DNA from: Takakia lepidozioides
Lineage: Eukaryota > Streptophyta > Takakiopsida > Takakiales > Takakiaceae
Length of the DNA: 64,000 bases
Direction: 5' to 3'
Assembly (NCBI GenBank): GCA_030704615.1
Contig: CM060733.1
Span: 35,154,001-35,218,000, forward strand
The notes under the pieces were generated by a model. The model ran no database searches. It had not been told where the DNA came from and saw nothing but the letters and a program-made list of their open reading frames with translations. This document shows positions 32,680 through 43,857 of the stretch, piece after piece (within the stretch, counting starts at the first letter, position 1; each line of letters begins with the position of its first letter). Both the position numbers and the translations under genes were made by a program.

Positions 32680-35230
32680 CGGTAGACTCCTCGAGTTCTC
32701 GAGTTCATTCTCTTCGGATAGATTTGAGTTCCCAAATACACATATGAGGGTTGAATTCTTGGACGTGGTACTGCAACTAGTGGTTGGTTTGGAGTAGTAT
32801 TTTCATACGCAACTCATACGTTATTGTAGTATTGGGTATGTAGTACTTAGTAACAATTTTCATTTGTGAATCAATACCTAGACATGCAGAGAATACGCAA
32901 GGGTTTCTCCCCACTTATAAATTTTACAAGTTACGGACCAGCTTTCAAGGGACCAATGTTGCTGGATGATTGTGTCTAGATGGAATACTTATATTTTGGT
33001 GTTGGATGAATATATGTGCTTGTTACTGTTTGCTGCTTTTATTGTCAAGTTAAGAGAAAAAGTATGGGCAGTGGGTCATAGTAGTTACCGAAACAACATA
33101 TGGGCATTTCATAGAATGAGTGACATGTGGGTAGCAATACAGATTAATCTCTACTTTCTTTGCATGAAAATAAACAATGGAAGACTGACTGAGGATTCAA
33201 GGCTATAGTCTCAATTTGTATGGGATAGATTGATCCCAAATTGACAGGATTACAATTATATGATAGACACTATATTTGGAATAGCAACCTTAAAATAGCA
33301 ACCTTACTCTGAGATGATAAAGGGCAGGGCTAAGCATGTACCATGCATTGTTAAAAATGTCACAATTATCAAAGACACCTTGTCATATGGTCAGTGCCAC
33401 CCTTACTGTGACGAGCTCTCATGAGAGGCTGGTACCCAATCCGACTTGAAGCTGGATGTGCAGTGTGCATTCATCACCTCCATTTAAGCAATTGTACGCA
33501 TTCAACATCCCTTGATGTAGCCTTGCCGAGTAGCTACAGCACGAGAGAGGGGCACAAAAAGGAAACGAACCATACAAGAGTAGTCATCGTGCATGATGTG
33601 TCAACAACCATCTTCGCATCTGCACTGTGCAATTGAGTGCACGCACCCCACTTCCAAAAACACAAGAACATGTAATCAAATTAGCTGAACTTAAATGAAC
33701 TGGGAAGTTAAAACGTTCCTGTGACAGCAGCTCTTTTGAATAGTCTTCTTGAACTCTCCACATTCTTGCTTCTAAAAAATAAACTCGGAAGGCCTATACG
33801 CTCCTATACACTGCTTTTCATTACATCACAGGGGGCCGGAACTTATCTATAGGTCGATAATACGATGTTATGTCTGCTTCCCAAGTGGTTGAACCAAACT
33901 AGCTGGACATCCAATTCTTTCCGCATAATACAAGAAATCACCTAATGTTCTCGCTTTCTATATCCGAAAACCTCACGATTGATGTTTTTCTTGTGTCTTG
34001 CTTTCTATCTTCTTTGTTTGAAGTTGAAGCTGCTCTCTTTTGCAAAGCTCTGCCTTCATATTCATCATATCTTCATAGCAATCAGGTTTGAAACCCTTGC
34101 AGGCAGCCATTGGTATTGTACAGCTTCCTGCAATCTACCTTGACTGATCCTATTGGACTGGCTGTTGCTCCACATTCACGCCTTCCCTCTGCACAACATC
34201 CCTAAGAAGCAGAAGCTGAATATCAGAGAATCCCCATGAAGGCCGTGCCTTGGAGGTTGTTACACCATTCAAACCAACCACCGTCCCCCTATCTTTCTCA
34301 TTGGAAAATTAATAATTAAGACATACTTATCATTCAGTTAAAATCTTTGTTAAACTTGATCTCTGGGAAGTGGCCAGATTAATTAACCCCCAGGCTCTGT
34401 TTCCCTTTATTTAAAAAATAAAATTGACGATTTTCGCCAGGTGCTGATCCAAAGAGGTCCAATTTCATGAGGACACCTGTAACCCTCTTCTCTTTCTGAT
34501 TGAGGTGGTCCCGGGCCTCAGGAAATATCATTGTGAGGCAATTTTGCTTGGTCAAAAGCTCATTTTTCCTTCAAGATTTGCTTGGAGTTTTCAATCCACC
34601 ATGGTAATTTATTATAATCTCCCCCAAACGTGAGGTCCATTTCTTCCCACTTGCATGTAGTTAGGTAGCTTGCAGTTGGTAAGGTTCATTTTCTGGATGA
34701 ACTCCTGCTAGCAGATACGTCTGATCCATGAGGGTGGGGTCCATTTTTAAGGTGGCCCAACCAAAAACACTCCCGGCGCTTTAGGGGTTTAATATTTTTA
34801 ATACCCAGGCAGGGTTCCTCGCATATGCAAGATCTGACAGCCCGCTTTCTGAGCACTTAGGTGAGCCTCCTTTGTGGCTTTGGAGTTCCTCAGCTCGCTA
34901 TAGTTTCTGGTATGTCACACATAGACATTCAATTTTATTAGTTCAAGTGCACAGCCTGAGACGCGAAGCTGCAGGCATGAAGTTTTTGAGTAGATTCTAA
35001 TAGAGAGCTCAGTGGGTAGGTATCACGTTCTCACATAGATTTCATCTTAGCACAAGTCCAATCCATTTCTCAACATGACAGAACCGTGATAGAGACCCAA
35101 CTCCAAAATTTCAAAGAGCTGTTCGCTTGATTTACAAAATTGACTCTGCAATTAAAAGAACTGGTTCACACAAGTACCAGTCCGAGCTCCATTGGCACCT
35201 AACAGTAGGGATGACAAACTGGTTGGGATC
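32680..35230. other. Intergenic, no gene seen
   Basis: About 2.5 kb, mostly AT-rich, between cyclase and P450. Frames of up to ~80 codons lack domains. An 'AATAGCAACCTTA' direct repeat at about 33,280-33,305 is the only pattern noticed. The promoter of the P450 gene should lie at its right end, but no convincing TATA box is seen. Confidence 0.4.
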
Positions 35231-35238
35231 GACAGACC

Positions 35239-38200
35239 GTGGCAAGTGTATACGGGAACAGTGATCAGACATGGGCAAACGTTGGGTTCACTCTTTGCGC
35301 TATTTTGGGACTCTGGTGTTTTGGCTGGTCTTCTGGATTATTCCTTCGCAATCAGAGAAAATCGGCTCAAAGGCCGGCCCCCACTTCCACCGGGTCGATT
35401 GGGGCTTCCCAGTCATTGGGGAGACACTTAGCTACCTCTCAGCGATGCGCATCTACAGACCCCAAGATTTCTTTCAGCACTGCCAATGAAGCCACTAGAT
35501 CATGCAGCTAGTTTAGATGCTTGACTAGACATACATGAACTCGAATGATGAAGGTCTTGTTGTATGCGGCTGAGCTATGTCTGAGAAACCGTGTACGGCA
35601 TGTTCTGCCACGAGCACTGATTCTGAGATTCGTGGTGCCCAATATTTTTTGCCAATTCTTTGGATCCACTTATCGATCATCCACGTAGTATGAGTGAGAT
35701 ACGGTGCTGAAACAATAGGTCAATTTCGAAGTCTCAACGTATATTTCAAGAGCTGTGATATGAGATTCTGCCAAATGATCTCATGGTTTCATCCGGTCGC
35801 AGGCTCGGGAGAAGAAATATGGAGTGGTGTTCAAAACCTCGCTAATGGGTGACAAGACTGTGTGCTTGCCCGCGCCTGCTGGAAACAAGTTCGTGTTTGC
35901 GAATGAGAACAAACTGGTTCGAAATTGCTGGGCACAGCTCATTTTCCATCCTTCTTGGGAAAGAAAGCTATACCTTGGGGACGCCCGACTCTTACAGGTA
36001 AATAATACTCTCTTTAATTGCTTTGAAATGGACAAACTTGTGAAGTGTTCAGAATAATAGCCCTGGACGTGCCTCAATGGCTCCAAAAGGGGGTTAATTT
36101 CACTCTCAATGGCCAGTGCCAGTGGCTTGGGTGTACTTGGAAAAAACAAATAGCCTGGAACACCTGCCAAAGCAAGTGAACGATTGCTTAAGAACTTCCT
36201 TGGAACTGTTACCTATTTCAACAGTGTTCATTATCTCGAATTTGCACATGTCTTGTACACACCACATGGCGGCGTGTGGTATGATGATCACTGCTCTACT
36301 TAGACAAGTTAGACTGGCATGCAGGAAGTCAACAACTTCATACACAACAGGCTGTGCTCGACCTTGCCAATATTGCGAGACAATATGACCCACAATAAGA
36401 ATTCCTGAAAGTTAGACTCACAGGTGATCGCAATGCTGCTACTTTGAACTAATCTCAACTGTGGGGATATTGCACAGACGCAACCGCCGCATCATCATTA
36501 CTTCCTCACTCCCTGAATCGATCCAGAGCTTTGTGTCCAAGAATGGAGGTATTTGCAGCTGCCCACATATCCACATTTGGGAGAATAAAGACCAAGTGAC
36601 AGGATCTGAGTGCATTAAACGATTTTGCATTTGTTTCGGCATGCGATCTCTTCTTGAGCTTAAAGGAGGCCCTGAACTCAACAATCTTTTGGATGCATTC
36701 ATTACTTTTTGGTGGATGGCCTTATGGACTTTCCCTTTGTTCCCGGGCACTCGTTTTCTTTTCTGGAAAGCTAAACGCGCTCGTAAGATCCTCCTCAGTG
36801 CCTGAGCGCCATCATGACAAGAAGGCGCCAGGTAACAAGAGAACCTCAAGTGGAATCCACATATAATTTCCCGCTTGCTACATATTGCAACTCAACCTCA
36901 TTAGTTGGATGACCGATTTATATGAGATCTTGGCAACACATGGCAGTCAGGGGTGAATTTAGACTTCCGAAGATTAACTTAGTTGCTGAAGACCCTGCTG
37001 GATATTTATTACCTTGGTTCTTTCAAGAGATCAGTGATTGTTCTTGAAAGTATTGTTATCACCATGGATGATCTGTACCGGGCAGGAACTCGAAGACAAA
37101 CTTGCATCGCCACCTCAAGACCTTCTGTCAGTGCTCCTGACGACGCCGGACGAGAATGGACAGTTCCTTCACCGAGACTGCCATCCTAGACAAACTCGTC
37201 GTCCTCATGTTTGCTGGCCCACGAGACCACTGCCGCCTCCTTTCCTTGACGTTTGCGCCTCTTGGCTGATAATCCGACCTGCTTGAACGAGGTTTGAAAG
37301 GTAGCCTTCATCTCATGCCACATTGTCCCAAGTACCTTTCCTATGAATCATTGATATTAGTAAGAGGTAAAGCTGCCCGAGGACTTTCCTGGATTTTCGA
37401 ACCCCTGCCCTCGGACAGGCGCCTCAAATCAGGAAAGTCCAAGGCGAGGGCTTTACCTCTTACGTAAAAAACGAAGTTGCCCGTTTTCGATACTGCCCGT
37501 TTCTCCTCTCGGCGTTGCACCAGGGTTTCATCGTCACGTACTACAACAATCGCTGCCCAAGTTTGAAAATCGTCTGCCCTATATTAAGAATAATAATCCA
37601 TAAAATATGGGGGACGATTCCATAATCTGAGATTACAGCCCCGTCCCGGGGCAAAACCTGTAATCACGTGCCAGGGAAAATTCCTGTCAGGGAAGCCCTA
37701 ATTTTAACAAAGCCAAAAATCTGAAGGCTTTTACGACAAGCAAATTGATTAGAAAGATGAGAAGTATACTGAAAAAGCTCACCTCCAACTATAGAATCTT
37801 GACGCTTTCGATGGTGCTTACAGGCTGAGCTCAGTCTCAATACAGAATCATGAAGTCTCTAGTATACAGCGAACTCTCATAATATAAGCTTAGTTAAGAA
37901 AGAAGTGAAACAAGTTACTCTAGCTATCATCATCATCTCTCTTCACTTTCTACTCGGCTTACGACTTGCTTCAGCAGGAGTTGACCTTCGTCTTCTCTTT
38001 CTCTGAAGTCAGTTCTGCCTTGAGTAAGCATCTGCAGTATGGATTGATAACTCCAACCAGGCTAAGTCTGTAGAATCCATGCAAGTGGGGTGCTTAAGGA
38101 GTGCATGTCAGCATGTTCCAAAACAGCTAATGTGGCTGTTTCGGGTGAGTTTGGCATCCCTCCCCTCCCTTAAGCATTCAAGGTCAGATGGTGGGGTCAG

Positions 38201-39744
38201 CTGCAACGTATGACTAATATCAGATACCCTAAGTTAATCGACTTTATATCTTGGAAGCAGGATCATGGGCCTGTCAAACAGGCTAAGTCCTGGCGGAAGA
38301 GGGTACAAGAGATTCTCAAGAATCTGAATCTTAAGTCCGCAAGTCCTGACCCGCTGCATAAAATCTGACTTAGAGGCTGTATGTCCAAAGCCATCTGTTG
38401 CTACCTCAAGGGTTTACCCACTCTCTCATACAGCCTACCTTTAAACAGCAAACAGATGCAGAGAGGAAGGGGATTGCAAGTGCCTGTGGTGTGGGCAACC
38501 TGAAGACAAAATTCATTTTCTGATTCATTGTCCTTGGTACTCACCAGAGAGACGCCCTCTTCTAATCCATCAAGGGATTTGTGCCTGTACCTCTGTTTAC
38601 CAACTTTGAAAATCTCAAGGCTGACCCAAAGCTCTGGCCCTTTTGGGGCCTAGTTATTGGGCAAATCGTACACAGCAGATCGATGCTTGTGTAAAGGGAT
38701 TTTTAGAGGATCTCTGGAAAACTCGGATCAATTGTCTGTTCCAAGGTAAGTCATACTATCAGCATCAGCCCCTGACAAAGGTAGTTTCTGTCTCTTTGTG
38801 TTCCGCTCAAACTGGGCGCTGGGTCAATGACCACAAGGGTACGGGAAACAACGTCTTATGAGTACATTCTTTCCAGTAGAACTGCTTACTGATTAAATGT
38901 ATGAATTTCCAGAGCTAAGACAGATTGAGGCAGCGAGGGAACCTGGAGGCAGTACTGAACTGGACAGACACAAGGCAGATGAAGTACACATGGCGCGTTA
39001 TCCAAGAAAGTATGCGCACAGTACCAGTGGTGCCACTCCTCTTTCGGGAGGCTATTACCGATTTTGAGTTCGATGGCTTTACAATTCCCAAGGGTGGAAG
39101 GTACATCCCGCTCAGATCCACCCACTAGCATCTAATTCCCAATATTGGGCTCCAATGGTCCAAGCACTCTTTTGTCATGGGCTTCATCGATCAAAACCAC
39201 TTAACCTTATCAGTTCAAGTGTCAATAACTCGTCCAACACAATCAGCACTGTCGGATATCACAGTAACTCGCATGATTATGCTCCTCACGCTTTCTGAGG
39301 ACTAGGCCCAAAATAGCTCATAGATTTACAATCCTCGATTGAGGAAAGCTCATTTCTGATGCGAGAGATCTTAACATCAGTTTGTTGTGTTTAGCAGGTG
39401 ATGTTTTCATCACATCGCTCCAACATGGCCCGGAGTACTTTCCTGAACCACGCAACTTTGACCCCTCCCGATTCGAAGGTACGGGACCTCCTCAGTACAC
39501 GTTTATACCCTTTGGAGGAGGTATACACAGCTGCCCTGGCTATGAGTTGGCGCGGTTGGCGATGTTGGTGTTTGTGGATCAACTGGTTAGACGCTTACAA
39601 TGGTCACTTGTCGACCCCAATGAGGAAATCACCGCCACCCCTCTTCCCACGTCTGAAAAGGGGCTGCTCTTGAGATTGCAAAGAGATGCCTGTAGCGCAG
39701 AGGACCTTGACTGCAGAGGACCTTGCTTGTGGCTCCTTCCATAA
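35239..39744 (+). CDS. Cytochrome P450, CYP85-clan-like, six exons
   Basis: Haem monooxygenase of the ER membrane. Exon 1, about 35,239-35,490: hydrophobic anchor, then P-P-G-R-L-G and G-E-T-L-S-Y-L, with an extra C in a CCC run shifting the frame. Exon 2, 35,803-35,997 (K-K-Y-G-V-V-F-K-T; donor CAG/GTAAAT). Exon 3, about 36,500-36,800 (A-A-H-I-S-T, S-A-C-D-L-F-L-S-L, K-A-K-R-A-R-K). Exon 4, about 37,070-37,290: I-helix A-G-H-E-T-T near 37,215. Exon 5, about 38,910-39,100: K-helix E-S-M-R and I-P-K-G-G; donor AAG/GTACAT. Exon 6, 39,397-39,744: P-S-R-F-E-G and haem loop F-G-G-G-I-H-S-C-P-G. Total about 490 codons, a full P450. Nearest by motif to CYP716/CYP725/CYP85 relatives that oxidise terpenoids and sterols. 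Several exons contain single-base shifts. Exon 6 is repeated at the right end of the window. Confidence 0.8.
37360..37463. mobile_element. 104-bp fold-back element in P450 intron 4
   Basis: Imperfect inverted arms of about 32-34 bp (37,360-37,391 and 37,430-37,463) begin and end with GTAAGAGGTAAAGC and its complement, around a ~38-bp loop. It resembles a short MITE or a hairpin precursor. No other copy is in the window. Confidence 0.6.
38440..38861 (+). mobile_element. LINE ORF2 C-terminal remnant in P450 intron 4
   Basis: A stretch encodes C-L-W-C-G (38,481-38,495) followed by H-F-L-I-H-C-P-W-Y, the C-x2-C...H-x4-C finger seen at the end of the reverse transcriptase ORF of plant LINEs. It goes on through R-P-L-L-I-H. 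After two stops a 72-codon frame (38,643-38,861) with L-W-K-T-R-I may be its tail. No upstream RT is seen, so it is a 5'-truncated relic in the ~1.6 kb intron. Confidence 0.5.
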
Positions 39745-40435
39745 TCCCAAGTTTACTAGGACGATCAAACAAATTACCGCCACATCATGCAATAGTTAGT
39801 ACTAAGTTCCTTCTGGATCTAGTAATTTTGCCACTTGCGCAATGTCTGGGGTGTCCATGTAGAAAGTGCTATGCAGTTTTCTGTGAGGGAAAGACTGACA
39901 TTATCCATATTAAGCATGTGCTGTTCAAGCAAAATGGGCTCCTGTAAGTAGCAAGGTCCAGGGTGATAGAATTTTTCAACAATATGGCTCAATGAAATAT
40001 GGTGTCATGGAAGGCGATGATCGAGAGTCTTTCGAGATCTATGAGCAAATGGTCATAACTTGTCACGGTCTGCATAATAATAGCTCATGTTCTTGGCACA
40101 TTTTGTACATTCATGTGTTGAAGAGTGTCACAGGTCACAATCTACTAGAGAGATACAAAGATTTCTTGGGCAGGAAGTTTCAGAGTAGAGCCTCTTAGCA
40201 CCACTGACTGCTAATGAATGAGAGTCTGCTACTGACTGCATGAGAGTCATACACTCATGAGAGAATGCCACATGCTAGCATTCTCTCAGTGCTCTCATGA
40301 TTCTACACAACGACGTGCTATGTCTGTGCGTGCTACTGCATTTACAAGATGCTCTCGACATATCCCAGCTGCGAGATACACGCCTTTTTCTACGATATGG
40401 TAGTAAGTGATTAGTAACTAAAGACGAGCTGCAAT
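39745..40435. other. Between P450 and BAHD: PPR scrap and hairpin
   Basis: At 39,980-40,060 a short run reads N-N-M-A, M-V-S-W and E-I-Y-E-Q-M across a frame change, a scrap of the PPR family seen at 25.7-28.3 kb. At 40,259-40,289 GAGAGAATGC and its complement GCATTCTCTC form a 10-bp stem, nested among ATGAGAG/CTCTCAT repeats. The same content is mirrored at 63,065-63,757. P450 and BAHD converge here, 3' end to 3' end. Confidence 0.5.
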
Positions 40436-42134
40436 TCAAATACGTATTGCCTCTATAAACTTCTCCATAGCTCTCGGAGGGAGTCCGATCAGCACTTTCA
40501 AATTTTCTTTTCCCCCTCACTTCCATCTGGCAATGTAAAGTAAACTGCCTCAGGCGCAGGCCTCGAGTGAGAGGTCCATTGTAAAATGGCTTTCCCCACC
40601 CAAGGTCAAGCTCATAGTACGGCAATCGGGACCAGTCCGAAATTGCAAATGAGTAATTGACCGAAGTTGGCCTCTTCTTTACGTCCCTCCATGTAATCAA
40701 GTACGGATCTCAAGTATTTGTCTGTGATCAAGCAATCCCTTCTTGTATAAGGCCCACTGCATAAGACAGAGGCTTGGATAGGAGCTCATCAGCTGTGGTC
40801 ATAGCGCAAGCTGCATAAGATGAGTTACCAACATAGTCGGACGGAACGGGCGGAGAAACTTTGAACGAACGTCAAACTGCCACGAGGAGTCTGGTTTCTT
40901 GGGATGGCTCCATTCCAGTGCTTTCGTGCGCGCGCGCCAAACATGGGCTGCGAGCGTCTCAAAAGTGGAGCACTTGCTCACATATCCCCCAGGCTGTCCC
41001 AATATTTGTTGTCTTAACTCTGTGAGGGTTTCGGGTGAAATGGAAAGTGTTGTATACAAAATCATCACCCAAGACATTTTCTGCCAGATCCATCTCGTCA
41101 TATTCATGGTGTGGAAAGTCAATCTGACGTGGAGTTTCGTGGGCGAAAGATTGTACGGTCTAAGAATGGAGCACTCAGGGGTACTGTCTCCACGCACTAT
41201 AGCAGCCCAAGCATGTAGGAACTGTATGAATGCGATGCCGTCCATAAACGCATGGTTAAGGCCACGCCGAATGCGAACCCACCACACCTGAACCTTGTCG
41301 CCTGCTAGCACGGAGGGGGGGATTCAACAAAAACTTAGCTGTTTCTGATTCAAGTTGAGGACTCAGACATGCAGTAGTGAGCATGTCCGACATACAATAT
41401 TGTGACATATTATATGAATCTAAAAGACTAGTTCGGTCGCCGTCTATTTACTGAGCAAATCAGTGCCAATTGGACTCATTAAGAGTGCAGGCATTTGAGG
41501 AAGATGCGTTCACATCCTAATCTAGTATGCGTTAATCAAATTTCCTCTATTCTGGAAAGTTTTAAAAAATACTTACAGTGTTGCAGGAAGTTTTAATAAT
41601 CGGGCACTACATGCGATGCATATATGGCAACCATGAAACAAAATTTTGACATCAGCTATGAGTTACCTGAATAACCAACGCAGGGGTCACAAGTTGCTGA
41701 TGCAATGCGTCCTGATTCTTTGCCTCTGGAACAAAGAAGACCAGTTGCATCAATCTCGGATCGGGCTTGCCAGGCTCGGTGCATTTTTCCAAGTCAGATA
41801 TGTCGGCATCTGCCTCAGCTTCCACAAACACGACCCTTTGTGCCATTACAGCAGTTGAGTCGAGTTCCCCCTCCAACTGACTGAAGCCTTCCTGCTAGAT
41901 GGTAATACGGGACAAGTACCTTCGAAAGTGCCTCTCTCATCGCTTTTGCTAACATTGTCATGGTTTACGGTAGGATTGGCATGATACAATGAAACAGCGT
42001 TCATTGTAAAAAAGCAGGGGCTGATCCATGTTGGAAAGATACATCACATGATTTCTAGTAGGAACAGCTGGTACAACCAAAGTTGGGTGGTCTTTCAAGA
42101 TCACTTGGAGCTTGGGCTCAGCTACGATGTCCAT
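40436..42134 (-). pseudogene. BAHD acyltransferase, left-arm copy with indels
   Basis: Same gene as at 61,368-63,064, in mirror position. Exon 1 is 42,134-41,667 and exon 2 is 41,302-40,436, with the same GT-AG intron. Single-base losses and gains break the frame. One G/C is missing near 40,555, turning the tail into a false frame, and the start of exon 2 is also shifted. Because the right-arm copy is intact and otherwise the same, these breaks look like base-call errors or very young mutations. Confidence 0.8.
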
Positions 42135-42655
42135 GCTTTCCTGAAGTTTTTTTCGTCCAGAATGGAAGCGAGAACTTCAAATCTGGATGTCCAAGATGTT
42201 TCGGAAGCTGAGAGCATTCAAAAACCCCAAAACGGAATTACAGGTGAGATACTTCGGACCTTCCTCGTTCCTGACCTAGTTGCACATCTCGGACTTGAGC
42301 TACAGCTGTACAACTTTCAGCCCTCTGCCTATCCTCGATATCGTTCTTGCTTGTGACTGTTGGCCAGAAGCATTCAAGCTACAACGCCCCTGAAAACATG
42401 ATGAACTGCTAAGCAGTGCTGGTCTTCGCCGGCACCTCTTCTATAGGCTCCAATAAAGTTGATGGGATTTGGAGGAGCCTCTGAATTTTGTGGGCCCTCG
42501 TCGTAATGAGGTTGGTCTGGAAGTGGGACCCGCCAATGGTAAGCGCCTATTCACTTGCCAAACTTTGCCCTATACCCTACACGCAGGGCCTTGTCCCTTA
42601 GGGGCCTTACCCCTAAAGGACGAGCCTGCTTTTTGTGGGCCCTGTCCAAAACCAG
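42135..42655. other. BAHD upstream region, left arm
   Basis: Mirror of 60,841-61,367. Contains a 'CCTTAGGGGCCTTACCCCTAAAGG' palindrome-like hairpin (about 42,597-42,622) next to the T-repeat end. No gene. Confidence 0.5.
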
Positions 42656-42839
42656 ACATACCCTCATGGGTGAGGGTATAAGCTTATCTCTCATTTGAAC
42701 ACATCCCACCGTACCAAAGTGATCCTACCTACTTCATGCACCTCATGTAAAAATCTCAGGAGATTTGACCGTCAATTAGGAAGATTATTAGCTAGGCCAA
42801 ATTTCCTACCATTTTTCTTTACCATTTACCGTTTCATAG

Positions 42840-43085
42840 TGAGTTTGTTTTTTAAGAAATGAAGGGAAAACCTGGGAGTGACAGCTCACAAATCAGGCCC
42901 CTAATACTGAGAGGAGAAAATAACCTCTTTCATAGTAACCTCGCAGTGAAGGCTTTCTCTGATGGGACACTGCCCAAGGGAAGGGGAGGAGAGCATACCG
43001 CACCCCTCATGTAGCAGGATTTGACCCGAGAAACATCTGGTGTCACTCGGTGCGCACTAACCAACTGAGCTACTGACCGTTAGTG
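42840..43085 (-). repeat. tRNA-derived SINE in copy B
   Basis: Same element as at 186-430. A and B boxes lie on the minus strand at about 43,020-43,080. Confidence 0.6.
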
Positions 43086-43857
43086 GAAAATTGGTTTGAC
43101 CAAGCACATGGCTTACCATTTAGAATTTGCTCTGATACAGGCTGTACCCAGATTCTATTGTATGGCAACCTACAGCATGTCCACCCAAATCTAGAGCAAA
43201 ATGCCAAAATTCAAAATGGTTGCTTTGTATGGGAAACAAGGGGTAAAAATGGCCATTTCTCCCCAAATCACCCTAAACGTGTCCCAATTTTGAGGAAACA
43301 AAACTCCTCTTCATGCTCTTGCTTGCCTTTTTTTCTTTTTTTTTGACGATAAAGGGGAACGGACTTGCCTTATACTCACTACCCTGAAAGAAATGAAACA
43401 TCCTAAGCTATTTACAGGCAGAGATTGCAAAAGAAAGGATTTCCTACTTGAATCCAAACTCAGCCGACTATCGGCTCAGATAATCGCGGCAAGGAAAAGG
43501 GGCCACGCCATCTAAAGCGATGAACTGTTTTTGTGTGAGCCCGTTAATTTTGTGGGCCCCTGCTGACAAACCCTTCGCCCGCAAATGCCGAGACTCAGCC
43601 CCATTTGCCTGCCACGTGGTAAAGTCAACCCTGCTGGAGGGCCCCAACCATCAAAATTTTGGGTGTCCGTGCGCAGTCCAAAAATTTCTGACGGCAGTCC
43701 TTTAGGTTTTTTAGGGTGCCATCAACGCAAGGGGTGAACTCTCTTTTGCCTGAAATGCAAAGCCATTCTCAAAACACTCCTGACCTTGGATAATTTAGTG
43801 CGCATAAGTAGTAACACACTGCTTCGAGTAAGGAAATGACAGGTCTGAATCGCTTAG

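Noticed and set aside
36106-36393. Extra ORFs between P450 exons 2 and 3
   Set aside because: They lie in an intron and match no P450 region or other domain.
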